Source: DATAVB01 sp040414495 (lineage in GTDB: Bacteria; Actinomycetota; Actinomycetes; Mycobacteriales; QHCD01). Taken from it: DNA of 56,101 nt. The stretch covers positions 1-56,101 of the forward strand of contig JBEDUI010000263.1 in assembly GCA_040414495.1 (NCBI GenBank). Reading direction: 5' to 3'. This document shows positions 42,432 to 50,611 of this stretch, in pieces; the stretch's first letter is position 1, and every line of letters starts with the position of its first letter. Below the pieces are notes generated by a model. That model saw nothing but the letters and a program-made list of their open reading frames with translations. It was not told where the DNA came from and made no database searches. The translations under genes were made by a program, and so were the position numbers.

Positions 42432-42451
42432 GGTTCTGTAGGGACAGAACC
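42432..42451. promoter_or_regulatory. Perfect palindrome upstream of DHA2 efflux gene
   Basis: GGTTCTGT-AGGG-ACAGAACC is a 20-bp perfect palindrome, 26 bp before ATG 42477. It is of the size and symmetry of a TetR/MarR-type operator. The gene would have an in-frame upstream GTG (42414), but the palindrome and the well-placed AGGAG make the shorter start more likely. Confidence 0.6.
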
Positions 42452-42476
42452 GACTCACCGACCAGGAGTGCCGGAA

Positions 42477-43922
42477 ATGAGTGTGGAAACGCAAACCCGC
42501 GTGGCGGTCGAACCACCGGATGTGCAGGAGTCCCCGTCTTGGGGCGCATTGTTCGTGGTATTGGCCGGCGCGTTTATCACCGTGCTGGATTTCTTCATCG
42601 TCAATGTGGCGATTCCTTCGATGCAGACCGAATTGCATGCCGGGCCGGCGGCGGTGCAATTCGTCGTCGCGGGTTTCGGGGTCGCGGTCGCGTCTTGTTT
42701 GATCACCGGCGGCCGGCTCGGTGACCTCTACGGCCGGCGGAAGATGTACGGAATGGGGATCGCGGTCTTTACCGCCGCGTCGGCCGCGTGTGGATTTGCG
42801 CCGACGGCCGGAGTTCTGATCGCGGCCCGCGTACTGCAAGGATTCGCGGCGGCGCTGTTGACCCCGCAGGTGTTGGCGATTCTCAACACCGTCTACACCG
42901 GACGGTATCGGGCCCGCGCATTCAACGCGTACGGCCTGGTGATCGGGTTGGCCGCGGTGTTCGGGCAGTTGATCGGCGGTGCGCTGATCAGCGCTGATAT
43001 CGCCGGCAGTGGTTGGCGGAGCATCTTTCTGATCAACATTCCGTTCGGCGTGGTGACGCTGATTCTGCTGCCCCGGTGGGTGCCGGAGTCGCGGGAGAGC
43101 GGGCGTTCCCGGCTCGATCTGGTGGGTGCCGGCCTGGTTACCGCCGGTCTGGTGGCGGTCGTACTGCCGGTCGTGGAAGGGCGGCAGCAGGGTTGGCCAT
43201 TGTGGACGTGGCTGTGCCTGGCCTCGGCCATTCCGTTGCTGGCGGCGTTTGTGCTCTACCAGCGGGCGCTGGCCGGGCGCGGCGGTTCGCCGGTGATCGA
43301 TCTGAGCCTGTTCACCGAACGGGTGTTTTCGATCGGCATGATGTCGCTGCTGGTGTATTTCGCGGCGCTGGCTTCGTTCTTCCTCGTGCTGGCGCTGTAT
43401 CTGCAGCAGGGTCGCGGACTGTCCGCATTGGACTCCGGCCTGATCTTCGGCGTGATCGGCATCGGATTCTTCGTGGCCTCGGGCCTGGTGCCGCGGCTGA
43501 CCGCACTGCTCGGTCGGCAGATCGTGGCGGTCGGCGCATTTGCGGTCTCGGTTGGCTTCGCCGCGGTTGCCGGTGTGGTGTCCAGCATTGGCGTCAGCGG
43601 AGAGTGGGCGTGGATGGCGCCGGGGTTGTTGGTGGCCGGTTTTGGAATGGGGTTCGTGGCGGCGCCGCTGCCCTCGATCGTGCTGGCCGGGGTCGCGCCA
43701 CGGCACGCGGCGGCCGCTTCGGGTGTGCTGTCGACCGCGCAGCAGGGCGGCGGGGCGATCGGCGTGGCCGTGATCGGAGTTGTGTTCTACAACGCGCTGG
43801 GTACGAGGATCAGCCCGGCCAGCTTCGGGCATGCGTTCGCGGTCAGCCTGGTGGTATTGCTGGCCATGACGGCAGCGGTGGCGTTGCTGGTGCAGTTCAT
43901 GCCCCGCGCCCGCAAAGACTGA
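42477..43922 (+). CDS. DHA2 family (EmrB/QacA-type) MFS efflux pump
   Basis: This 481-residue pump has 14 predicted helices. The early helix reads FVVLAGAFITVLDFFIVNVAIPSM, and the 2-3 loop motif A is ITGGRLGDLYGRRKMYGMG. GLVIGLAAVFGQLIGGALIS in helix 5 region is motif C typical of exporters. AGGAG lies 8 nt before ATG 42477. No regulator gene is adjacent, so the palindrome upstream must be bound by a protein encoded elsewhere. The substrate is unknown. Confidence 0.92.
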   Translation: MSVETQTRVAVEPPDVQESPSWGALFVVLAGAFITVLDFFIVNVAIPSMQTELHAGPAAVQFVVAGFGVAVASCLITGGRLGDLYGRRKMYGMGIAVFTAASAACGFAPTAGVLIAARVLQGFAAALLTPQVLAILNTVYTGRYRARAFNAYGLVIGLAAVFGQLIGGALISADIAGSGWRSIFLINIPFGVVTLILLPRWVPESRESGRSRLDLVGAGLVTAGLVAVVLPVVEGRQQGWPLWTWLCLASAIPLLAAFVLYQRALAGRGGSPVIDLSLFTERVFSIGMMSLLVYFAALASFFLVLALYLQQGRGLSALDSGLIFGVIGIGFFVASGLVPRLTALLGRQIVAVGAFAVSVGFAAVAGVVSSIGVSGEWAWMAPGLLVAGFGMGFVAAPLPSIVLAGVAPRHAAAASGVLSTAQQGGGAIGVAVIGVVFYNALGTRISPASFGHAFAVSLVVLLAMTAAVALLVQFMPRARKD

Positions 43923-43934
43923 CTGTCCACTTGA

Positions 43935-43970
43935 GACATGGCCCCCGATGTTCGCGTCGGGGGTCATGTC
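43935..43970 (+). terminator. Hairpin after DHA2 gene
   Basis: GACATGGCCCCCGA and TCGGGGGTCATGTC pair at 13 of 14 positions with an 8-nt loop, 13 nt after the stop. No U-run follows, as is common in high-GC terminators. It separates the efflux gene from the iron-regulated FhuF gene. Confidence 0.65.
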
Positions 43971-44009
43971 CGCTGCGAGGACCGCTTCCCAACAGCCCGC
44001 GTGTGAAGA

Positions 44010-44028
44010 TTAGGGCAGCCTAAGTTAC
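44010..44028 (+). promoter_or_regulatory. IdeR/DtxR iron box upstream of FhuF-like gene
   Basis: TTAGGGCAGCCTAAGTTAC fits the 19-bp DtxR/IdeR consensus (TTAGGTTAGSCTAACCTAA) in both half-site cores (TTAGG and CCTAA). It ends 9 nt before the GTG start, a position suited to repression under iron-replete conditions. Confidence 0.75.
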
Positions 44029-44037
44029 ATTGTCGAC

Positions 44038-44874
44038 GTGATCAATACGTCCTTGGTCCATCCGATGATCGAGATGGGGCGCCGCCTGGACGAGCGGGGG
44101 CCGCGGTTCGGTTTTGTCAGCCCGGTGCCGGCGGGCGCGGGCTGGCATTCGCTGTCCGAGGCCGCCACCGCCGGTCTGCTGGCCGATTGGCTGGACGAAT
44201 GCCCGGCGTCGCGGGCCGGAATGCGCAATGTGGCCGCGGCCGGCACCAGCCTCAAGCTCGCCAACTGCGTACTACGCCCGCTCATGGCGACGCTGCATCT
44301 TGAGCACCGGGTACCGGATCTCACCGCCGCCGACGTGTTCGTACAGCGCCGGCATGTCGGCCGGTTGGCGCTGCGACCGGTTCTGCTGCTGGGCCTGCCG
44401 GGCGACCCGGAAATCGGCCGGCCCGAATTGCGTACGGCCGAATTGGTCGGTGCGGCCGCGGAACGTATTCATGCCGTGTTTTCCCCTGTGCTGCAAGGGA
44501 TTCGGGCCGAGGGGCGATACGGGCTGCGCGGTCTGTGGGGCGGCGTGCTCGACATGATCGGTGCGGCATCCCTCGTGGTGGCGCGCGGTGCCGGATTGCC
44601 GCAGGCTCAGGTGTGGTCGACCACCGAACGACTGCTGGACGAAGTGGCCCGGCGGACATCCCTGCCGACACGCCGGCCGCAGCCGTTTTCGGTCCGCTAT
44701 TCCGGCGGCGAGGCGATGTTCACGGTCAAGGGCACGTGCTGTTTGCGGTACCGGGAACACGGCCTGCGGGCCGGAGAATGCGCCGACAACGAGACCGCGT
44801 ATTGCCACACCTGCCCGTTCGCCGACGAAGGGCTACGCCGCCGGCACTACGCCGAACAAATGGAACGCGGCTAG
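44038..44874 (+). CDS. FhuF-like (2Fe-2S) siderophore-iron reductase
   Basis: The 278-residue protein ends with the FhuF cysteine signature: GTCCLRYREHG then AYCHTCPF (C-C-x(n)-C-x2-C) for an atypical 2Fe-2S cluster. The middle part is the FhuF/IucA-like helical region. FhuF proteins reduce ferric siderophores to release iron in the cytoplasm. The start is GTG 44038 behind an iron box. It faces the FecCD/ATPase operon tail-to-tail over a long hairpin, so one iron signal controls both. Confidence 0.88.
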   Translation: MINTSLVHPMIEMGRRLDERGPRFGFVSPVPAGAGWHSLSEAATAGLLADWLDECPASRAGMRNVAAAGTSLKLANCVLRPLMATLHLEHRVPDLTAADVFVQRRHVGRLALRPVLLLGLPGDPEIGRPELRTAELVGAAAERIHAVFSPVLQGIRAEGRYGLRGLWGGVLDMIGAASLVVARGAGLPQAQVWSTTERLLDEVARRTSLPTRRPQPFSVRYSGGEAMFTVKGTCCLRYREHGLRAGECADNETAYCHTCPFADEGLRRRHYAEQMERG

Positions 44875-44968
44875 CCTCCTCCCTCCGTGCCTCCGTGTTG
44901 ATCATGCAGAAATGGTCCGCGACACGCCGTAAAGGCGAGCCAACTTTGCATGATCACCGGGGAGGAGG
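44875..44968. terminator. Long bidirectional hairpin between FhuF and ABC genes
   Basis: CCTCCTCC (44875-44882) pairs with GGAGGAGG (44961-44968), and TGATCATGCA (44899-44908) pairs exactly with TGCATGATCA (44947-44956). The nested stems form one long structure that fills the convergent gap and can end transcripts from both sides. Confidence 0.72.
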
Positions 44969-44971
44969 CGG

Positions 44972-45787
44972 TCAAGGTTGGGTGAGTTCGGGCGCGGATT
45001 TGACCCGGCGGAGCGGAACGACCATGGGTGTCTGGGTTTCCGGGTCGTCGATAATCCGGCAGGCCAGCCCGAATACGTCCTCGATCAATTCCGCCGTCAC
45101 GATGTCGCCCGGCGCGCCCTGCGCCACGATGTCGCCACCGCGCATCGCGATCAAATGCGTCGCGTAACGGCAGGCGTGGTTGATGTCGTGCAATACGGCC
45201 ACCAGCGTCTGGCCGTGGAATTCGTGCAGTTCGGCGCACAGGTCCAGCACCTCGACCTGGTGCGCGATATCCAGAAATGTGGTCGGCTCGTCCAACAACA
45301 GAATTTCCGTATCCTGCGCCAACACCATCGCCAACCACACCCGTTGCCGTTGCCCGCCGGACAATTCGGCTACGAACCGGTCGGCCAGATCCGTGATGTT
45401 GGTGGCGGCCAGGGCCCGGTTCACCATCGCTTCGTCCGAAGTGGACCATTGCCGCAACAACCGCTGGTGTGGATACCGGCCGCGGGCCACCAGGTCGGTG
45501 ACCGTGATCCCGTCCGGAGCGACCGAACTCTGCGGCAGCAGGCCGAGGCGGCGGGCCACGTCCTTCGGTGGCCGGGACGTGATCGCCCGTCCGTCCAGGA
45601 AAACCGTGCCCTGCCGGGGTTTCAACAAACGCGACAGCGCCCGCAGCAGCGTCGATTTGCCGCAGGCGTTCGGCCCGATGATGGCGGTGAACGAATGATC
45701 CGGGATCGTGACGTCCAATTCGCTGGCGACCACGCGCTGGTCGTACGCGAGCGTCATACCGGTGCCGTACAGCCGGTTCTCAGGCAC
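44972..45787 (-). CDS. Siderophore ABC transporter ATPase (FepC type)
   Basis: The 271-residue ATPase has Walker A GPNACGKST, the signature LSGGQRQR, Walker B EILLLDEPT and a switch His in VLHDINHA, all of the FecE/FepC class. GTG 45787, with GGAGG 6 nt upstream, is chosen over a longer frame, which lacks similarity. It overlaps the upstream permease stop by 8 bp. It energises the two FecCD permeases encoded upstream. Confidence 0.93.
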   Translation of the reverse strand: MPENRLYGTGMTLAYDQRVVASELDVTIPDHSFTAIIGPNACGKSTLLRALSRLLKPRQGTVFLDGRAITSRPPKDVARRLGLLPQSSVAPDGITVTDLVARGRYPHQRLLRQWSTSDEAMVNRALAATNITDLADRFVAELSGGQRQRVWLAMVLAQDTEILLLDEPTTFLDIAHQVEVLDLCAELHEFHGQTLVAVLHDINHACRYATHLIAMRGGDIVAQGAPGDIVTAELIEDVFGLACRIIDDPETQTPMVVPLRRVKSAPELTQP

Positions 45788-46805
45788 GTCCGGACCTCCA
45801 TTCGTGGGCCAATAACCAAGCCAGATACAGCCCGCCGAGGGCGCCGGTGGCAACCCCGACCGGGAGTGGGGTGGACGGAAAAGCCCGCTGGGCGACGAAA
45901 TCGCTGAGCGTCAACAGCAGCGTGCCCATCAACGCAGAAGCCACCAGCCCAGCCTGGCGGGACAACCGTCGCGCCAATTGCGGAGCGGCCAGCGCGACGA
46001 ACGTAACCGGCCCGGCCGCGGCCACTGCCACCCCGGTCAGCGCGACCCCGACCAGCAGCAACATCAGCTGGGTCCGCCCGGCCGGTACGCCGAGCGCTTT
46101 CGCCGTATCGTCGCCCATTTCCAGCAACCGCAGCCGGCGACCTAACACAAAGGCCGCCGGGAGCAGGATTACCAACGCGACGCCGATCGGCCGTACATGC
46201 TCCCAACCACGCCCATTCAGGCTGCCGGTGAGCCACACCTGCGCCGCCTGCGCGTCGATGATATTCGCCCGGGTAATGACGTACGAATTCACCGAGGCCA
46301 ACATGGCGCTAATACCGATACCGATCAGGATCAGCCGGTAGCCCTGCACGCCCCGGTGAAACGCCAGCAAATAGACGACCAGTGCGGTCGCGATGCCGCC
46401 GACCAGTGCACCGGCCGCGATTTCTGGTGTTCCCCCGTGGAACACCAGAATTTCCAGTACGGCCCCGGTCGCGGCTCCGGTGGTGAAGCCGACAATGTCC
46501 GGGCTGCCGAGCGGATTACGGGAAACGCCCTGGAATATGGCGCCGCTGGTGCCCAATGCGGCGCCAACCAACACCGCGGTCAGTATGCGCGGCAGCCGCA
46601 GCGTTTCGATAATAAAGTACGTCGAGTCGCTGCCGCCGCCGAGCAGTGTCCGTACGACCTCGGTCAGCGGAATATGGAAATCTCCGGTACCGATCGAGAC
46701 GAGCCCGACCAGCAGGCTTGCGAGAGCCAGCACAAAACACACCACGACTGTACGAATATCGAGCCGGCAGGACAGGCGCCCCACCCGCAATGCCCGCGTA
46801 CTCAC
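45780..46805 (-). CDS. FecCD-type iron-siderophore permease (second)
   Basis: The 341-residue permease has about 10 helices and the family pattern LRLPRILTAVLVGAALGTSGAIFQGVSRNPLGSPDIVGFTTGA. The GTG start (46805) overlaps the stop of the upstream permease gene as GTGA. The frame is open well upstream of this, but that part is an overlapped shadow of the first permease. It pairs with the first permease as a heterodimer. Confidence 0.92.
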   Translation of the reverse strand: MSTRALRVGRLSCRLDIRTVVVCFVLALASLLVGLVSIGTGDFHIPLTEVVRTLLGGGSDSTYFIIETLRLPRILTAVLVGAALGTSGAIFQGVSRNPLGSPDIVGFTTGAATGAVLEILVFHGGTPEIAAGALVGGIATALVVYLLAFHRGVQGYRLILIGIGISAMLASVNSYVITRANIIDAQAAQVWLTGSLNGRGWEHVRPIGVALVILLPAAFVLGRRLRLLEMGDDTAKALGVPAGRTQLMLLLVGVALTGVAVAAAGPVTFVALAAPQLARRLSRQAGLVASALMGTLLLTLSDFVAQRAFPSTPLPVGVATGALGGLYLAWLLAHEWRSGRA

Positions 46806-47860
46806 AACGTCGCCACCCGACGCCGGCGCACCAACGCGATAAAAACCGGCGCACCGATAAACGCGGTGACAATTCCGACCTGCATTTCCGAGGGCCGGAT
46901 CACCAGGCGGCCCACAATATCCGAGCCCAGCAACAGAATCGGGGCCAGCACCAGCGAGTACGGCAATACCCAACGCTGGTCCGGCCCGGTAATCGCGCGG
47001 GCCATGTGCGGCACGGTCAGGCCGACGAATCCGATCGGTCCGACCGCCGCGGTGGCCGCGCCACACAGCAATGTGACCGCCAGCGCGGACAACGCCCGGG
47101 TCCGGGCGATATGCGCACCCAGCGCCCGGCCCGCGTCCTCGCCCAGCGCGATCGCGTTGAGCGGCCGGGCCAACGCCAACGCCAACAGCACCCCCAGCAC
47201 CAGAAACGGCGCCACATCGGCCACTACGGTCGTACCCCGGCCGGCCAGCGAACCGACGGCCCAGAACCGGTAGGCGTCGAATGTCTGCGAATCGAGCAAG
47301 ACCATGGCCGAGGTAAAGGCCGATAGCGCGGCGGTAATCGCGGTGCCGGCCAACGCCAGCCGGATCGGCGTGGCGCCGGCCCGTCCTCGGGCGCCGAGTT
47401 GGTACACCACGATCGCGGCAATAGCCGCACCGCCAAAGGCGAACCACACATAGCTGTTGGTGCCGGAAAGCCCCAGCACCCCGATTGCGAATACCACCGC
47501 CGCGGCCGCACCGGAATTCACGCCGAGCAGTCCGGGATCGGCCAATGGATTTCGGGTCAACGCCTGCATGATCGCGCCGGCCAACCCGAGCGCGGCCCCG
47601 ACGGCCAGGCCGAGCAGGGTCCGCGGCAACCGCACATCCCGGACCACGATCTGGTTGTACGACCCGTTGTAGTGGAACAGCGCGTTGAACGCCGTATGCG
47701 CCGGGACGGTCCGCGCGCCGACCATGATGCTGACCAGCGCGACGCCCAGCAGCACGAGAACCGCCACCAGCAGGCCGATCCAGCGGGTCCAGTCTCGCCG
47801 GCCGGCGGCGTTTCCGGCGGCCGAAGACGTCGGCGCGACGTCGGCGGTCGATACGGACAT
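46802..47860 (-). CDS. FecCD-type iron-siderophore permease (first)
   Basis: The 352-residue permease has an N-terminal charged tail, helices from residue 27 and the family block DVRLPRTLLGLAVGAALGLAGAIMQALTRNPLADPGLLGVNSGA. It is the first gene of a three-gene operon, starting 28 nt after a strong iron box. No siderophore-binding lipoprotein gene occurs in the operon or its immediate surroundings, so the binding protein must be encoded elsewhere. Confidence 0.93.
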   Translation of the reverse strand: MSVSTADVAPTSSAAGNAAGRRDWTRWIGLLVAVLVLLGVALVSIMVGARTVPAHTAFNALFHYNGSYNQIVVRDVRLPRTLLGLAVGAALGLAGAIMQALTRNPLADPGLLGVNSGAAAAVVFAIGVLGLSGTNSYVWFAFGGAAIAAIVVYQLGARGRAGATPIRLALAGTAITAALSAFTSAMVLLDSQTFDAYRFWAVGSLAGRGTTVVADVAPFLVLGVLLALALARPLNAIALGEDAGRALGAHIARTRALSALAVTLLCGAATAAVGPIGFVGLTVPHMARAITGPDQRWVLPYSLVLAPILLLGSDIVGRLVIRPSEMQVGIVTAFIGAPVFIALVRRRRVATL

Positions 47861-47887
47861 GCGCAGCCCTTCGCTTCGACGGTTGAC

Positions 47888-47906
47888 TTGGTTAGGCTAA
47901 CCTAAT
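47888..47906 (-). promoter_or_regulatory. IdeR/DtxR iron box upstream of FecCD operon
   Basis: TTGGTTAGGCTAACCTAAT is a nearly perfect DtxR/IdeR box (inner TTAGGCTAACCTAA exact in the core). It lies 27 nt before the first permease ATG. Iron-bound regulator there would shut down the uptake genes. Confidence 0.83.
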
Positions 47907-48046
47907 TGGTGACTATTGCAGAAGGGTGCGAGACGAGCACCACGTTGGCCGGAAATAAATACATTCGACGCGATCGCCGCGCGGGCCGTACTGTCCCACC
48001 AGTCCGCGCCGCGCGCGGACGTGACGATTCATCCGCGAGGAAAAAG

Positions 48047-48163
48047 GTGACCGGAATGGTCATGATCTACCGTGTCCGCGGGTCGGCGGCGACCGCCGAC
48101 CGTATCCACACCGGACGGTGCGCACTTCCTTTCCCGCGGCCCGGCTGCCCGGCTGGTCGCTGA
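48047..48163 (+). CDS. Possible regulatory leader peptide overlapping the Erm-like gene
   Basis: A 38-residue frame starts at GTG 48047 after a GAGGAAAAAG site and ends at 48163, inside the methylase gene in a different frame. Erm genes are often controlled by leader peptides, so coupling or attenuation is conceivable; but the peptide's sequence (MTGMVMIYRVRGSA...) resembles no known leader and the frame could be random. Confidence 0.25.
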   Translation: MTGMVMIYRVRGSAATADRIHTGRCALPFPRPGCPAGR

Positions 48164-48887
48164 GGCCGATATCCGGGCGGGCGAACTCGTCTTCGATTTG
48201 GGCGCCGGCTCCGGCGTCATTTCCGCGGAAATAGCGTCGGCTGGCGCGCGCGTCATCGCGGTCGAACGCGATCCACGGCTGGTACGTCGGCTGGACCGGA
48301 GGTTCGCCGGGAATTCCCAAGTACGGGTCGTGCACGGGGATATCCGTACGATTCCCTTGCCGCGTAAGCCTTTCCGGGTCGTAGCGAATATTCCGTTCGG
48401 GGTGACGACGGAATTGTTACGGCGGCTGGTCGACAGTTCGGTGCGGTCGGCGGATCTCGTCGTGGCCGATGGAGTGTGTACCGCGCTGACGGCTGCCCGG
48501 CCGGGTTCGGCGCGGGTGCTGCGGTGGTCGGTGCGGTATTCGTTCGACCGGGGCCGGCGGTTGCCGGCGCGCTGTTTCCACCCGCCGCCCTCGGTTGATG
48601 CGGTCACGCTGGTGATTCGGCGCCGGCCGCAGCCGCTGCTGGGCGGCGCTGATTGGCGGGCGTTCGAGGCATTGCTGGACCTGGGTTATCGGCAGGCCGA
48701 CCGGCCGTGGGAACGTGCCGTGGCCGGATTGTTGACGCATCGGCAGGCGGTCCGGCTCGCGTCGATACGGGATATGGCGTTGGGAATGCCGGTCAGTCGA
48801 TTGTCGGTGCAGGACTGGGTCGCGGCCGCTCAGGTGCTCAGTATTTCGGCCGGCGGCCGTGCAGTACGTCCGGGCCGACGGCGGTGA
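48072..48887 (+). CDS. Erm-like 23S rRNA adenine N6-methyltransferase
   Basis: The 271-residue protein matches the RrnaAD family: the N-terminal PDGAHFLSRGPAARLVAEADI (equivalent to the Q-N-F-L start), motif I VFDLGAGSGVISAEIASAGARVIAVERDPRL, and catalytic motif IV VVANIPFGVTTELLRRL. KsgA enzymes have long C-terminal parts; the short, basic C-terminus fits Erm better. Erm proteins methylate A2058 and give macrolide-lincosamide-streptogramin B resistance. GTG 48072 has no strong ribosome binding site. Its 3' end overlaps tyrA by 50 bp in convergence. Confidence 0.83.
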   Translation: MSAGRRRPPTVSTPDGAHFLSRGPAARLVAEADIRAGELVFDLGAGSGVISAEIASAGARVIAVERDPRLVRRLDRRFAGNSQVRVVHGDIRTIPLPRKPFRVVANIPFGVTTELLRRLVDSSVRSADLVVADGVCTALTAARPGSARVLRWSVRYSFDRGRRLPARCFHPPPSVDAVTLVIRRRPQPLLGGADWRAFEALLDLGYRQADRPWERAVAGLLTHRQAVRLASIRDMALGMPVSRLSVQDWVAAAQVLSISAGGRAVRPGRRR

Positions 48888-49797
48888 TCCACCCGCCGGC
48901 CGTACCCAGGGCGAGTAGGTCGGCCGGGCCGAGCTCGACCGGTTCGGTCTCGGTGACCGGCCAGGCGTGGCGCAGCTCGTAGGCGGTCCGGAAGAACGGT
49001 TCCAACTCGCCATTCCGCAACGCCGACCGGGCCTGCATCAGCCGCTCGATCGCCTCGCCCAAAGCCGCGTCGAGTGCTGCCGCATTGCCCTGGCACATCG
49101 CGGTCGACAGCTCCGGGCGGGTGCCGGCGACGCGCGTGCCGTCGCGGAACGAACCGGCCGCCAGCGAGCGGGCCAGCGGATCGGCGGCGATTCCGGTCAG
49201 CGTCGCGGCCAGGATGTGCGGCAGGTGGCTGATCCGGGCGACCGCCGCGTCGTGCTGGGAGGCGGTGGTGGGTACGACCCGGGCGCCGATTCCGGTCAGC
49301 AATCCCGCGATGTCCAGCCACCCGGCCAGGTCGGTGTCCGGCTCCAAACACAGCACCCACGCGGCATCTTCGAACAGCGCCGGGTCGGCGGCGGCGAACC
49401 CGGACCGTTCGGTGCCGGCCATCGGATGCCCGCCGACGTACCGAAGCGGCCCGCGGACCATGGCCGCGATCGGGCCTTTGACCGAGGTGACGTCGGTGAG
49501 CAGGGTGCCAGGCCGGGCGTGCGCGCCGACCTCGGCCAACAGCTCGGGCAGCGCCGGCAACGGAACCGCGACCACCACCAGATCCGCGTCAAACACGGCC
49601 TCGGAAACCCGGTCCCGGACCTCGAATCCGGCCGCCCGGGCGGCATCGCGAGTGACCGGGTCGTGGTCGTAACCAACGACGCGGACCTCGACCGGGTCGT
49701 GGTCGTAACCAATGACGCCGCGCTCGATCCGGCGCAGCAGCGAACCACCGATGAGACCCAGGCCGAGGACGGCGACGGTGCGCGGCACGTTGAGCAC
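48838..49797 (-). CDS. tyrA: Prephenate dehydrogenase
   Basis: The 319-residue enzyme oxidises prephenate in tyrosine synthesis. The N-terminal Rossmann motif is VAVLGLGLIGGSLLRRI, then come DLVVVAVPLPALPELLAEV and GGHPMAGTERSGFAAADPALFEDAAWVL (prephenate-binding His). The region after the first helix contains the repeated GYDHDPV: it appears at VIGYDHDPVEVR and again at VVGYDHDPVTRD, a 12-residue tandem duplication that adds a copy of beta2. The protein is otherwise intact. It overlaps the Erm-like gene by 50 bp at its 3' end. Confidence 0.9.
   Translation of the reverse strand: MLNVPRTVAVLGLGLIGGSLLRRIERGVIGYDHDPVEVRVVGYDHDPVTRDAARAAGFEVRDRVSEAVFDADLVVVAVPLPALPELLAEVGAHARPGTLLTDVTSVKGPIAAMVRGPLRYVGGHPMAGTERSGFAAADPALFEDAAWVLCLEPDTDLAGWLDIAGLLTGIGARVVPTTASQHDAAVARISHLPHILAATLTGIAADPLARSLAAGSFRDGTRVAGTRPELSTAMCQGNAAALDAALGEAIERLMQARSALRNGELEPFFRTAYELRHAWPVTETEPVELGPADLLALGTAGGWITAVGPDVLHGRRPKY
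49654..49718. repeat. 36-bp tandem duplication within tyrA
   Basis: The 29-nt blocks at 49654-49682 and 49690-49718 match at 28 of 29 positions with a period of 36 bp, thus in frame. They encode two copies of VGYDHDPV in the dinucleotide-binding domain. Such a near-identical copy points to a recent event. Confidence 0.9.
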
Positions 49798-49918
49798 CTT
49801 AGCTATTCGGACAATCCATGCCGACGGGGCATGTTTGGGTAGCGCTCACGCGCGGTTAGCGGCATCGTCACGACCCAACGGTAGGCAAAGAGAAACCATC
49901 ACTGCGCAAGGAGTCACG

Positions 49919-50539
49919 ATGCGGAAGACGTTGCTCGTCCTGATCGCGATCGCCTCGCTGCTCGGCTTCGCGATCCAGTCTGCCTCGGCCGCTCCGCCCA
50001 CCCCGCCCGGGGTGACCGAGGCCGAAACCCAACTCGCGGCATTGACCATAGCGACCCCACACTCGATGACCGGATATTCGCGAGACAAGTTTCCGCACTG
50101 GATCACCGAGTCCGACGGCTGCACCAGCCGCGAGGAGGTGCTCAAGCGGGACGGCACCGGCGTCACGGTCGGCTCCGACTGCTACCCGACCGCAGGCAGT
50201 TGGACCATCGCCTACGACGACACCACGATCACCGTTCCGTCCAAGGTCCAGATCGACCACATTGTGCCGCTGGCCGACGCCTGGCGCTCCGGCGCCGACA
50301 CCTGGACCACGGCCAAGCGGCAGGATTTCGCCAACGATCTCACCGATCCGCAGCTGATCGCATCGTCGGCCCAACAGAATGAGTCGAAGGGCGACGACGA
50401 CCCGTCCCAGTGGAAGCCGGCCGATTCTGGTTACTGGTGTCTTTACGCACGCGACTGGATTGACGTGAAGACCGTATGGTCATTGACCATCACTAGTGAC
50501 GAAAAGTCCGCGCTCTCGTCCATGCTGAACACCTGCTGA
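49919..50539 (+). CDS. Secreted HNH/DUF1524-type nuclease
   Basis: The 206-residue protein has a signal peptide (positively charged RK, hydrophobic core, AXA cleavage after residue 27, ending SASA) and a C-terminal domain with VQIDHIVPLADAWRSG, then NDLTDPQLIASSAQQNESKGDDDPSQWKP, the His, Asn and metal-ligand arrangement of HNH endonucleases related to DUF1524/GmrSD. AAGGAG lies 5 nt before ATG 49919. It would act outside the cell on nucleic acids, for example nutrient scavenging. A GC-rich terminator follows. Confidence 0.9.
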   Translation: MRKTLLVLIAIASLLGFAIQSASAAPPTPPGVTEAETQLAALTIATPHSMTGYSRDKFPHWITESDGCTSREEVLKRDGTGVTVGSDCYPTAGSWTIAYDDTTITVPSKVQIDHIVPLADAWRSGADTWTTAKRQDFANDLTDPQLIASSAQQNESKGDDDPSQWKPADSGYWCLYARDWIDVKTVWSLTITSDEKSALSSMLNTC

Positions 50540-50559
50540 CCGAAATCGGCACCACAACA

Positions 50560-50590
50560 AAGCGGGAGCGGTCCTGGACCGCTCCCGCTT
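50560..50590 (+). terminator. Terminator hairpin after HNH gene
   Basis: AAGCGGGAGCGGTCC and its exact 15-nt complement flank a single base, so the real loop opens by one or two pairs. It lies 20 nt after the HNH stop and ends the HNH transcript; the CTTCTT following is only weakly U-rich. Confidence 0.85.
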
Positions 50591-50611
50591 CTTACTGCCG
50601 ACACCGGGCAC

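Noticed and set aside
42387..43967. 526-residue minus-strand frame opposite the DHA2 pump
   Set aside because: It is Gln/His/Arg-rich, antisense to a clear 14-helix transporter and has no recognizable domain.
46806..47447. Extended start of the second FecCD permease
   Set aside because: The extension is antipodal to the first permease frame, has no membrane helices and lies upstream of the coupled GTG at 46805.
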